Shown here: piece after piece, positions 50,559 through 58,966 of the stretch
Layout of the letters: each line of letters begins with the position of its first letter
How positions within the stretch are numbered: position 1 is the stretch's first letter
Source: Enterococcus_K sp051713825
GTDB lineage: Bacteria; Bacillota; Bacilli; Lactobacillales; Enterococcaceae
DNA length: 64,000 nucleotides
Direction: 5' to 3'
Assembly (NCBI RefSeq): GCF_051713825.1
Contig: NZ_JBIOQR010000001.1
Span: 2,480,001 to 2,544,000 of the forward strand
The notes under the pieces: model-generated
Told to the model about the DNA's origin: nothing
The model's input: the letters and a program-made list of their open reading frames with translations, nothing else
Databases searched by the model: none
Position numbers and translations under genes: made by a program

Positions 50559-51830
50559 CTATTGCTCCAATAAAGCAAATGCTTGGGCTAAGTCGGCTAA
50601 GATATCTTGACTATTTTCAATTCCACAAGAAAGTCGAACAAGTCCGGCTGAGATCCCTACGGCTTTCAACTCTTCTTCGCTTAATTGTCGATGAGTTGAG
50701 GTTGCTGGATGGAGTGCGCAAGTTCTGATATCTGCCACATGAACTTCTAAACTCACTAAGGAAAGCTTATCCAACCAAGCGGCAGCCACCTCTTTCCCAC
50801 CTTCAATCGTAAAGGAAATCACCCCGCATAAACCGTTTGGGACATATTTTTGAGCTAACTCATATTCCGAATCTGTTTTTAGTCCTGGATAAGAAATAGA
50901 CGAAACGCGAGGCTGTGTCGCTAAATATTCGGCAACTTCAAGGGCATTTTGATAATGACGATCCATTCTGACAGCTAATGTCTCCATCCCTAAGTTCAGC
51001 AAAAATGAGTTTTGTGGAGAAGGCGTCGCACCTAAATCTCTCATCAATTGAACGCGCGCTTTTGTAATGTACGCAGCTTTTCCAAAAGTTTCTGTATAGA
51101 CTAGTCCATGATAGGTCACATCAGGCGTGCTAAGTTGCGGGAATTTACCATTCGTCCAATCAAAGTTGCCGCTATCAACAATCACACCACCTGTTTGAAC
51201 GGCATGTCCATCAAGATATTTGGTGGTACTATGAATCACAATGTCTGCCCCAAATTCGATTGGGCGACAGAAGTAAGGCGTCGCAAAGGTATTGTCAATA
51301 AAAAATGGTACATTAGAATCATGTGCTAAGTCTGCAAATTTTTCTATATCTAGCACAGCCATTGCAGGGTTGGCAATTGTTTCTGCAAACACAGCTTTTG
51401 TGTTTGGCTGGATGGCTTTTTTTAATTCCTCTAGAGTTGCGGTTTGGTCAACAAAGGTTACTTCAATCCCCATTTTTTTAAAGGTATGGGCAAATAAGTT
51501 ATACGTGCCTCCATAAATTAGATTAGAAGAGATGAAGTGATCTCCGGCTTCCAAGATGTTTAACAACGCAAAGAAGGTTGCGGCTTGCCCAGAAGAAGTA
51601 CATAGAGCACCGACGCCTCCTTCTAAGGCCGCGATTTTTTGTTCAGCAGCATCAGTGGTTGGGTTACCAATCCGTGTATAAAAATAACCCGCTTTTTCCA
51701 AATCAAAAAGTTTACCGATTTCTTCTGTTGAATCATAAGTATAAGTCGTGCTCTGAACAATTGGTAACACTCGTGGTTCGCCATTTTTTGGTTGGTACCC
51801 CGCGTGTAGACATTTTGTTTCAAATTCCAT
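50559..51830 (-). CDS. metY: O-acetylhomoserine sulfhydrylase
   Basis: A 423-aa Cys/Met-metabolism PLP enzyme. The PLP lysine lies in IVIHSTTKYLDGH. Other marks are GYFYTRIGNPTTDAAEQ and the C-terminal VRLSCGIEN. It makes homocysteine from O-acylhomoserine and sulfide. Start at 51830 (GGAGG, 9 nt upstream). The leader holds a hairpin with T-run that may attenuate. Confidence 0.94.
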   Translation of the reverse strand: MEFETKCLHAGYQPKNGEPRVLPIVQSTTYTYDSTEEIGKLFDLEKAGYFYTRIGNPTTDAAEQKIAALEGGVGALCTSSGQAATFFALLNILEAGDHFISSNLIYGGTYNLFAHTFKKMGIEVTFVDQTATLEELKKAIQPNTKAVFAETIANPAMAVLDIEKFADLAHDSNVPFFIDNTFATPYFCRPIEFGADIVIHSTTKYLDGHAVQTGGVIVDSGNFDWTNGKFPQLSTPDVTYHGLVYTETFGKAAYITKARVQLMRDLGATPSPQNSFLLNLGMETLAVRMDRHYQNALEVAEYLATQPRVSSISYPGLKTDSEYELAQKYVPNGLCGVISFTIEGGKEVAAAWLDKLSLVSLEVHVADIRTCALHPATSTHRQLSEEELKAVGISAGLVRLSCGIENSQDILADLAQAFALLEQ

Positions 51831-51862
51831 AATGAACATCCTCCATTTTTTGTTTTTTTATG

Positions 51863-51906
51863 AAAAAAAGGTGGTAAGTAATCCCGTACTCACCAGCCCT
51901 TTTTTA
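51863..51906. terminator. Hairpin between thrB and metY (terminator or attenuator)
   Basis: Stem TGGTAAGTA/TACTCACCA (51872-51880/51887-51895), extended by A7GG/CCCTTTTTT, with T-runs on both strands. It ends the thr operon or attenuates metY, since only about 25 bp separate it from the metY ribosome site. Confidence 0.65.
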
Positions 51907-51916
51907 TGAACTTAGT

Positions 51917-51988
51917 TTAAACGAAAGCCGGCCATTTCAGCGCATAACGCAATTCCTGCTTCCCTGTGATTGGTGTGCCTCTCGTCAT
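51917..51988 (-). CDS. Possible 23-aa leader peptide before metY
   Basis: The short frame MTRGTPITGKQELRYALKWP plus AFV ends 11 bp before the hairpin. No convincing ribosome site is seen, and it may be a relic rather than a functional leader. Confidence 0.2.
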   Translation of the reverse strand: MTRGTPITGKQELRYALKWPAFV

Positions 51989-51996
51989 TTGGTCAT

Positions 51997-52860
51997 CTAA
52001 AATACTTGAACGCCCTCTTTATCAACATGTAACAAATTGATTTGGGCCTGTTCGTCTAGTTCGGTGAGACGAGCCATAAGAGCCTCTGTTTTTTCTTCAG
52101 GAGAGAGAACTAAAATAGTCGGTCCAGCACCACTTAAAAATGAAGCGTAGGCGCCTTCTTCATGACAAATTTCACGAATATCTTTCAAATGAGGAACTAG
52201 GTGCATTCGATAACTTTCATGCCACTTATCTTTTTCCATCATGACACCTGCAAGAGGCAGATTGCCATTCAAAATCGCTGCAATCATAACATTAGCAATG
52301 CCGCTAGCTGCCACTGCTTCCTTATACGAAATTGACTCTGGCAAGACACTACGGCTTTCTGTCGTCAATAGTTCGTGGCTAGGTACATAGGCTAATACAT
52401 CACAATCTGGAAAATGGTGTTTAACATAGTGAACCGCGCCATCTAAAAAGCTAGCAACAACAAAACCACCGCAAATAGCTGGAGCAACATTGTCGGGATG
52501 TCCTTCAAGCTCTGTAGCAATTTGAACTTTATCCTTTACTGAAAGATGTAAATTTCCTAGGCGATTGGCTAACTCTATACCCGCGACAATGACTGACGAG
52601 CTACTGCCTAAACCACGTGCTAAAGGGATTTCTGAAGTCATTTTTAAGCGTTTAGGAGATAAGTTCGGTGCCAAAGCTAAAGCTGTCTGTAACAGTAAGT
52701 TTGACCCATCTGTTGGAATTTCTCCAGAAAGGTTGTGTTCAATAATCCAAGTGTCGGTGTCTTCTAATACTTCAATGAAAAGATATTCTGATAAAGCAAT
52801 TCCACAAGAATCAAATCCTGGGCCTAAATTAGCGCTCGTAGCAGGGACTCTGATTTTCAT
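51997..52860 (-). CDS. thrB: Homoserine kinase
   Basis: A 287-aa GHMP kinase. RVPATSANLGPGFDSCGIAL opens the fold, and the ATP loop is PLARGLGSSSSVIVAG. SGAGPTILVLSP is motif 3. It phosphorylates homoserine for ThrC. The ATG overlaps the thrC stop by 4 nt. Confidence 0.96.
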   Translation of the reverse strand: MKIRVPATSANLGPGFDSCGIALSEYLFIEVLEDTDTWIIEHNLSGEIPTDGSNLLLQTALALAPNLSPKRLKMTSEIPLARGLGSSSSVIVAGIELANRLGNLHLSVKDKVQIATELEGHPDNVAPAICGGFVVASFLDGAVHYVKHHFPDCDVLAYVPSHELLTTESRSVLPESISYKEAVAASGIANVMIAAILNGNLPLAGVMMEKDKWHESYRMHLVPHLKDIREICHEEGAYASFLSGAGPTILVLSPEEKTEALMARLTELDEQAQINLLHVDKEGVQVF

Positions 52861-53915
52861 AGTTTTGCGACTCCTTCACGTAGATGCATGCGCATTTCTT
52901 CTAAGTCACTCATTTTAGAGATGGTCACATCAGTTGCGTTAATTGCCGTATCAGGATCTTTTAACCCGTTTCCAGTGAAGACTGCGACCACTGTTTCGCC
53001 AGGTTTAATTTTGCCTGACTGAACATGTTGGATAACGCCTGCCAATGAAGCAGCTGAGCCGGGTTCAACAAAGACCCCATCTTGAGCAGCCACTTTTCGG
53101 TAAGCATTTAGAATTTCTTCATCAGTTACGGCATCAATATAACCAGATGATTCATCACGGGCCGCTTCTGCCAATTTCCAGCTAGCAGGGTTACCGATAC
53201 GAATCGCTGTGGCGACAGTTTCTGGCTGCTCCACTACTTCACCGCGAACAATCGCTGCCGCACCTTCAGCTTCAAATCCATGCATTCGTGGTAAAGCAGT
53301 TCCTTTGACTTCATGCCACTCTTTAAACCCTTTCCAGTAAGCAGAAATATTCCCTGCGTTACCTACAGGAATGGCTAACACGTCAGGTGCTTGTCCCAAT
53401 TGTTCACAGACTTCAAAGGCCGCTGTTTTTTGCCCTTCCAAACGATAAGGGTTCACTGAATTGACCAAAGCCACCGCTTCTGTTTTGGCGATATCTCTCA
53501 CGGCTTTTAAGGCTTCATCAAAGTTGCCTGGAATCGAGATGATATCAGCACCGTACACAATCGCTTGCGCCAATTTACCCATAGCAATCTTACCGTCTGG
53601 AATCACTACATAGGCTTTGACGCCCGCACGTGTGGCATAAGCTGCGGCTGCGGCACTGGTATTTCCTGTAGAGGCACAGACAATCGCTTTGGCCCCTTCC
53701 TCGACGGCCTTGGCAACAGCCATCACCATGCCACGATCTTTAAATGAGCCAGTCGGGTTTAAGCCTTCGTATTTCCCATACAAAGTAATGCCTAGTTCTT
53801 TTGACAAATTGTGCAAAGGAATTAAGGGTGTATTCCCTTCTGCTAAAGAAATCATTGGCGTTTTTTCAGTGATTGGTAAATAGTCTTTATATTGTTTTAA
53901 TAATCCTTCATACAT
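52857..53915 (-). CDS. thrC: Threonine synthase
   Basis: A 352-aa fold type II PLP enzyme. The PLP Lys is in TGSFKDRGM, the phosphate loop is PVGNAGN, and CASTGNTSAAAAAYA contacts the substrate. It converts phosphohomoserine to threonine. It lies between hom and thrB with a 3-bp gap and a 4-bp overlap. Confidence 0.96.
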   Translation of the reverse strand: MYEGLLKQYKDYLPITEKTPMISLAEGNTPLIPLHNLSKELGITLYGKYEGLNPTGSFKDRGMVMAVAKAVEEGAKAIVCASTGNTSAAAAAYATRAGVKAYVVIPDGKIAMGKLAQAIVYGADIISIPGNFDEALKAVRDIAKTEAVALVNSVNPYRLEGQKTAAFEVCEQLGQAPDVLAIPVGNAGNISAYWKGFKEWHEVKGTALPRMHGFEAEGAAAIVRGEVVEQPETVATAIRIGNPASWKLAEAARDESSGYIDAVTDEEILNAYRKVAAQDGVFVEPGSAASLAGVIQHVQSGKIKPGETVVAVFTGNGLKDPDTAINATDVTISKMSDLEEMRMHLREGVAKL

Positions 53916-53918
53916 ACA

Positions 53919-55208
53919 TTATTCCCCCAAAACTTTCATTGTATTTTCTAAAGAAAATGAAGTTGTTTCATTTATTTTTTTGCTTACAGTTTCTAAATTT
54001 TTCTTACTTGTCGTGTGCGTAATGACGATTACACGAGCCGTTTTTCCATCTGATTTTTGTTGTACGACTTGGTCAAAGCTAACGTCCGCTTGATTCATAA
54101 TCTCAGCCAGCTTTAAAAATTGTCCGCGCTCATCAGGGACCTCTAAGGAAAGATAATACTTACTGAATATTTCATTATCCTCAGTTAAAAGCGTCTCATG
54201 TCGGTAAGAATTAAACATGTGCCCGGTTGTTTTTAAACGAATGTTTTTGGCGATGGTAATCAGATCACTAACCACACTTGTAGCAGTTGGTTTAGCGCCC
54301 GCACCTGGACCATAATACATCGATTCGCCCACTCCTGAACTTTCAATAAAGACTGCATTAAATTCATTGCTGACAGAAGCTAATGGATGCTTCACAGGGA
54401 CTAGCATTGGCGAAACCTCTACATGAATACTGTTTCCGGCTTTTTTGGCCGCACCAATTAGTTTAATTTCATAGCCCAATTGTTTGGCTGTGGCAACATC
54501 TTCTAAGGATAAACCGCGAATCCCTTTGACCGCAACCTGTTCCATACCAATATTCATACCAAAAGCAAACTGGCTAAGGATAACCATCTTGTAGGCTGCA
54601 TCAATGCCGTCCACATCATTTGTTGGATCCGATTCAGCAAACCCTAGCTCTTGTGCTTCTCTTAACGCTTCTTCATAGCTTTTTGAGTGAGAGACCATCT
54701 GAGTGAGCATGTAGTTTGTGGTTCCGTTAACGATGCCTAGAACGTTAGTAATATCATCTGCTGCCAAGCTATTGGCAATGGTTCGCAAAATAGGAATGCC
54801 ACCTGCAACACTTGCTTCATAGTATAAATCGCACTTGTTTTTCTGAGCGAGAGCAACAAGCTCCCCACCGTGTAAAGCGAGAAGATCCTTATTGGCAGTT
54901 ACGACATGTTTGCCCTTTTCTAAGGCTTGAGAAATATACGTTTTGGCTGGCTCAATGGCTCCCATGAGCTCCACGACAATTGAAATCTCAGGATCATCTA
55001 AAATATCTTCAATTGAGGTCGTTAACTGAATATTAAAGGCGTCTCCTAAGGCTTGTTTGGTCTCAATCTCACGAACAAAGGCTTTGTCCACGACAATATC
55101 CATCCCAGTTACTTGACGAATTTTTTCTTGATGTGCAATGAGTATTTCTGGTACCCCAGAACCAACAACGCCTAGTCCTAGTAAACCAATCTTCAACTTT
55201 TCTTCCAT
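53919..55208 (-). CDS. hom: Homoserine dehydrogenase
   Basis: A 429-aa enzyme. The N-terminal Rossmann domain has GLLGLGVVGSGV. The catalytic part has VVTANKDLLA, GIVNGTTNYMLTQM and ESDPTNDVDGIDAAYK. A C-terminal ACT domain (about 350-429) is expected to allow threonine feedback inhibition. It makes homoserine, the branch point for the threonine and methionine genes here. Confidence 0.96.
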   Translation of the reverse strand: MEEKLKIGLLGLGVVGSGVPEILIAHQEKIRQVTGMDIVVDKAFVREIETKQALGDAFNIQLTTSIEDILDDPEISIVVELMGAIEPAKTYISQALEKGKHVVTANKDLLALHGGELVALAQKNKCDLYYEASVAGGIPILRTIANSLAADDITNVLGIVNGTTNYMLTQMVSHSKSYEEALREAQELGFAESDPTNDVDGIDAAYKMVILSQFAFGMNIGMEQVAVKGIRGLSLEDVATAKQLGYEIKLIGAAKKAGNSIHVEVSPMLVPVKHPLASVSNEFNAVFIESSGVGESMYYGPGAGAKPTATSVVSDLITIAKNIRLKTTGHMFNSYRHETLLTEDNEIFSKYYLSLEVPDERGQFLKLAEIMNQADVSFDQVVQQKSDGKTARVIVITHTTSKKNLETVSKKINETTSFSLENTMKVLGE

Positions 55209-55290
55209 ACATCCTCCAAAAATAATATCTACATTAAAATATTATCATTTTTCTTTAATGTTCACCGTCTTAGTATACCGAAAATCAGAA

Positions 55291-55333
55291 AAAAAAACTA
55301 GGGTTTTCCCGATAAAAACCGGAAAAATCCTAG
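55291..55333. terminator. Terminator of the ArsR-family gene
   Basis: Stem CTAGGGTTTTCCCG/CGGAAAAATCCTAG (55298-55311/55320-55333), with minor mismatches, and a long T-run on the minus strand. Confidence 0.8.
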
Positions 55334-55340
55334 CTACTTT

Positions 55341-55634
55341 TTAGTGATGTTGAACATGTTCAAAGGTTTGATCTAAGATGTCCAATACATGATGGTCATC
55401 TAAGCTATACAGCATTGTTTTTCCTTCTCGACGTGCTTTCACGACACGGTTATCACGCAACAGCTTTAACTGGTGGGAAACGGCCGATTGTTCCATGTCG
55501 ACTTCTTGACTAATCGACGTCACGTTTTGTTCGCCGGCTTTTAAGAAAAATAAAATTTTCAAACGCGTAGGGTCACTTAAAACTTTATATAACTGACTCA
55601 CTTTTTCTATTTCTTGTTGCGTTTTTCCTTTCAC
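55341..55634 (-). CDS. ArsR/SmtB-family metal sensor, CzrA-like
   Basis: A 97-aa winged-helix repressor: helix-turn-helix TSISQEVDMEQSAVSHQLKL and wing REGKTMLYSL. The last helix, DDHHVLDILDQTFEHVQHH, has the Asp-x-His and His-x-x-His ligands of CzrA/NmtR-type zinc or cobalt sensors. It lacks the Cys box of ArsR/CadC. No metal exporter is adjacent, so its target lies elsewhere. Start GTG at 55634 with AAGGAGG. Confidence 0.88.
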   Translation of the reverse strand: MKGKTQQEIEKVSQLYKVLSDPTRLKILFFLKAGEQNVTSISQEVDMEQSAVSHQLKLLRDNRVVKARREGKTMLYSLDDHHVLDILDQTFEHVQHH

Positions 55635-55753
55635 GGACAGTCCCTCCTTTAGTTGGTCGTTTGTTAGAAAAGCTAAATCTAGTATAGCAGAATTCCTGAA
55701 TTATTCGAGAAATTCGTTTTACTTTGCTCAAAAATTTTGTTTTGTAGGCGAAA

Positions 55754-55783
55754 GAAAAACCCTCCGTTTTATAGACAGAGGGT
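55754..55783 (-). terminator. Terminator of pgcA
   Basis: Stem ACCCTC/GAGGGT (55759-55764/55778-55783) with further weak pairing and T5 on the minus strand. Confidence 0.6.
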
Positions 55784-55817
55784 CGTTCTCTACGCGTACT
55801 GCATGCCATTTTTTTCT

Positions 55818-57545
55818 CTAGCCTTCAGTGATTTGGTTGATGCTTGCTTCATAAGCCGCAATCTTTTCATCTGCTTGTGCTTGTGTGCTCCCTTTAACCC
55901 CAATATAGAATTTGATTTTTGGTTCAGTTCCAGATGGGCGTACGGCAATCCAAGATTCATCTTCAAGCACATATTTTAAAACGTTTGATGGTGGTGTCGT
56001 TAGGGCTTTGGTTGCTCCAGTTGCATCTGTTTTTGTTAATAACTGGAAGTCCTCTGTTTGAACCACTTTAGCGCCTGCGAACTCTTTAGGTGCTTCTTCG
56101 CGGAATTTCGTCATCAATGCTGCAATTTTGGCTGAGCCTTCAATCCCACTCATTGTGACAGAAATTGTTTTTTCAGCAAAATAGCCATACTCTTCAAACA
56201 TCGCTGTTAAAGCATCGTAGAGAGTCTTGTCTTGTTTTTTATAGAAGGCCGCAACCTCGGCTAATAAAACAAGTGCTTGAATCGCATCTTTGTCACGAAC
56301 AAATGATTTCACAAGATAGCCATAACTTTCCTCAAAACCAAACATGAACGTTTGTGTGTGATCTTCTTCAAATTGTTGAATCTTCTCAGCAATAAATTTG
56401 AAACCAGTCAAGACGTTAATCATCTTAGTGTTATATTTATTAGCTACCGCAGTTGGCAATTCACTAGAAACGATTGATTTTAAGACAGCTGCATTTTCAG
56501 GAAGTGTTCCTGCTTGTTTGTGGGCCTCAAGGATATATTGAATCATCAACGCACCAATTTGGTTACCTGACAGGACTTGGTAACGACCATCTGGCAAACG
56601 AACAGCTGCGCCTAAACGGTCAGCATCTGGATCCGTTGCAATCAGTAAGTCCGCATTTTCTTTTTCACCTAAACGAATCGCATACTCAAAGGCAGAATGT
56701 TCTTCTGGGTTAGGTGATTTAACTGTTGTGAAATCAGGATCAGCAATTGCTTGCTCTGGAACTAATTTGAATTGTTCAAACCCAGCTTGTTGTAAGGCTT
56801 TTTCACCTAACATTTTTCCTGTTCCATGAAGGGGTGTATAGATTAGTTTTAACGTTTTACCCATTTCTTTTACAAGGGCTGGATTAATGGTGACGGCTTT
56901 TACTTCTTTCAAGTAAGCCAAATCAACTTCTTCTCCAATAATCGAGATTAGGCCGCTGTGTTTTGCTTCTTCATCTGATAAAACAGCCACTTCTAAAGGA
57001 TTCTCAATCCCACGTACATAAGTTGTTAAAGCATCCGCATCTGCTGGGGGCATTTGTCCGCCGTCTTCTCCGTACACCTTGTAGCCATTATAGGCTGCTG
57101 GGTTGTGAGACGCAGTAATCATAATTCCTGTAAAAGCATTCAAGTGGCGAACGGCAAATGAAAGTTCTGGTGTTGGGCGTAAGCTTTCAAAAACAAAAGA
57201 TGGGATGTCATGTTTTGCCAAAGTTTTCGCTGCTTCCATAGCAAATTCTGGTGACATATGACGAGAATCATAAGCAATCGCTACGCCACGTCGTCTAGTA
57301 TCAGGATCCTGTGCATCCATAAAACGTGCCAATCCTTCTGTCGCCTGACGGATGGTGTAGATATTCATACGATTGATTCCTGGGCCTAAGATTCCACGCA
57401 TGCCCGCTGTTCCAAATTCAAGTGGTGCGTAGAAAGCATCCTCTAGTTGAACAGGATCTTCTTTTAAAGTATTTAATTGTTGTTTTAGGTTCTCTTCAAG
57501 ACTTGTTTCGTTTAGCCATTGTTCATAGACTTGTTCCCAAGACAT
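55818..57545 (-). CDS. pgcA: Phosphoglucomutase/phosphomannomutase
   Basis: A 575-aa alpha-D-phosphohexomutase. The active Ser is in ITASHNPAAYNGYK, the metal loop is ATDPDADRLG, the sugar loop GFEESYGY, and the phosphate site RPSGTEPKIKFY. It interconverts glucose-1- and glucose-6-phosphate for wall and lipoteichoic acid glycans. Start at 57545 with AGAGGTG. Confidence 0.95.
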   Translation of the reverse strand: MSWEQVYEQWLNETSLEENLKQQLNTLKEDPVQLEDAFYAPLEFGTAGMRGILGPGINRMNIYTIRQATEGLARFMDAQDPDTRRRGVAIAYDSRHMSPEFAMEAAKTLAKHDIPSFVFESLRPTPELSFAVRHLNAFTGIMITASHNPAAYNGYKVYGEDGGQMPPADADALTTYVRGIENPLEVAVLSDEEAKHSGLISIIGEEVDLAYLKEVKAVTINPALVKEMGKTLKLIYTPLHGTGKMLGEKALQQAGFEQFKLVPEQAIADPDFTTVKSPNPEEHSAFEYAIRLGEKENADLLIATDPDADRLGAAVRLPDGRYQVLSGNQIGALMIQYILEAHKQAGTLPENAAVLKSIVSSELPTAVANKYNTKMINVLTGFKFIAEKIQQFEEDHTQTFMFGFEESYGYLVKSFVRDKDAIQALVLLAEVAAFYKKQDKTLYDALTAMFEEYGYFAEKTISVTMSGIEGSAKIAALMTKFREEAPKEFAGAKVVQTEDFQLLTKTDATGATKALTTPPSNVLKYVLEDESWIAVRPSGTEPKIKFYIGVKGSTQAQADEKIAAYEASINQITEG

Positions 57546-57600
57546 GACACGACACCTCTTTCTAAAATAATGATTTCTTTTTAGAGTATACCATTCATGA

Positions 57601-57649
57601 ATTCTAGATGAAAGTCGTCTACATGAAAAAGACGTCTTTCATCTAGAAT
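57601..57649. repeat. Long inverted repeat without T-run
   Basis: Arms ATTCTAGATGAAAG (57601-57614) and CTTTCATCTAGAAT (57636-57649) are perfect over 14 bp, with a further CGTC/GACG inside. There is no T-tract on either strand. Confidence 0.8.
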
Positions 57650-57683
57650 AAATGTAAAAAAGACCATTATCGTTGGTAGTAAA

Positions 57684-57730
57684 GTAACCACCCAAAAGGT
57701 CGATGTTAGGTCGGACGTTTTGGTGGTCAC
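57684..57730. repeat. Second inverted repeat between trxB and pgcA
   Basis: ACCACC-C-AAAA (57687-57697) pairs with TTTTGGTGGT (57718-57727). The arms extend to AGT/ACT with one wobble. No T-run. Confidence 0.65.
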
Positions 57731-57789
57731 TGTACTAGAAATCAACGTATAAATAGTCTTTTTTGATAAATATTGATCCACGATTACCT

Positions 57790-58722
57790 TTAACTAATCG
57801 TTTCAGGTGTTTCTAACTCTTCTAAATATTTGTAAACTTGTTGGCCAGCGATTCCACCATCACCTACTGCTGTTGTAATTTGACGTAAGGTTTTTTCACG
57901 AACATCTCCGATAGCGTAAATTCCAGGTATCTTTGAACGCATTTCTTCATCCGTTTCAATCCAACCTGCTTCGTTTGTTAAGCCGATTTTTTTGAAAGGC
58001 GCGGTCAAAGGATCTAAACCAACATAGATAAAGATGCCGTTTGCAGGTGTTTCAGAGGTTTCATTCGTTTTGACATTACGAAGCTTCACGCCTGTCATAA
58101 CCATTTCATCCCCCACAATTTCTTCAACTACAGTATCCCAAATAAAGGAAATTTTTTCATTGGCAAACGCGCGGTCTTGAATAATCTTTTGTGCACGTAA
58201 CTGATCACGGCGATGCACAATCACCACTTCAGAGGCAAATTGTGTTAGATAGATAGCTTCTTCGACTGCGGAATCTCCGCCACCGACAACAACTAAGCGA
58301 CGATTACGGAAAAAGGCGCCATCACAAACCGCACAATAAGAAACCCCACGACCGGCAAATTCTTCTTCGCCTTTCACACCTAATTTACGGTGGTCACAGC
58401 CAGTCGCAATAATAATTGTTTTCCCTTTGTAGCTGGCATCTTCACAGACAATCTCTTTATAGTCGCCATGGTCGATGACATCTTGAACAATCCCATAGGC
58501 GTTTTCTGTCCCAAACTTAGTGACACTCTCATACATTTTATAAGCGAGCTCAGGACCCATAATTGACTCGAATCCAGGGTAGTTTTCAACCTCAGCTGTA
58601 TTGTTCATTTGACCACCCGGCGCGCCACGTTCAATCATTAAAACGGATAAATTTGAGCGAGATGCGTAAAGAGCAGCCGTCATTCCTGCGGGGCCAGCTC
58701 CAATAATAATTACGTCATACAT
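57790..58722 (-). CDS. trxB: Thioredoxin reductase
   Basis: A 310-aa flavoenzyme. The FAD motif is IIGAGPAGMTAALYA, the redox pair CAVC is in VSYCAVCDGAFF, the NADPH motif is GGGDSAVEEAIYL, and the C-terminal FAD motif is IYAIGDVREK. It keeps thioredoxin reduced with NADPH. Confidence 0.97.
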   Translation of the reverse strand: MYDVIIIGAGPAGMTAALYASRSNLSVLMIERGAPGGQMNNTAEVENYPGFESIMGPELAYKMYESVTKFGTENAYGIVQDVIDHGDYKEIVCEDASYKGKTIIIATGCDHRKLGVKGEEEFAGRGVSYCAVCDGAFFRNRRLVVVGGGDSAVEEAIYLTQFASEVVIVHRRDQLRAQKIIQDRAFANEKISFIWDTVVEEIVGDEMVMTGVKLRNVKTNETSETPANGIFIYVGLDPLTAPFKKIGLTNEAGWIETDEEMRSKIPGIYAIGDVREKTLRQITTAVGDGGIAGQQVYKYLEELETPETIS

Positions 58723-58748
58723 AGTAGGAATACCTCCAATTAAATTTC

Positions 58749-58764
58749 AAAGTAAATTTACTTT
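58749..58764. promoter_or_regulatory. 16-bp palindrome upstream of trxB
   Basis: AAAGTAAATTTACTTT is perfectly symmetric and lies 27-42 bp before the trxB ATG. It is an operator candidate. Confidence 0.35.
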
Positions 58765-58894
58765 ACAAGTGAAACGGCTAAATGTCTACTTTTCTGCTTG
58801 TTCGACTTTCTACTTATAAGTGATTCTTTGATTTCAGCAATCATCTATGAAAAAAACGAATAATATAGTCCAGTAAAACTGAGAAGATAGTCTA

Positions 58895-58922
58895 TTGACA
58901 TTTATTTTCTCTCCTGTAAAAT
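58895..58922 (+). promoter_or_regulatory. Promoter of the MATE gene
   Basis: -35 TTGACA (58895-58900), 16 bp, -10 TAAAAT (58917-58922). Confidence 0.75.
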
Positions 58923-58966
58923 CATCACGATATATCTATTATATAGAAGTGGAGGGTTACATACAA

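Noticed and set aside
58895..58966. Longer MATE protein start at 58895
   Set aside because: The supposed start codon is the -35 box of a good promoter, so it would not be transcribed.
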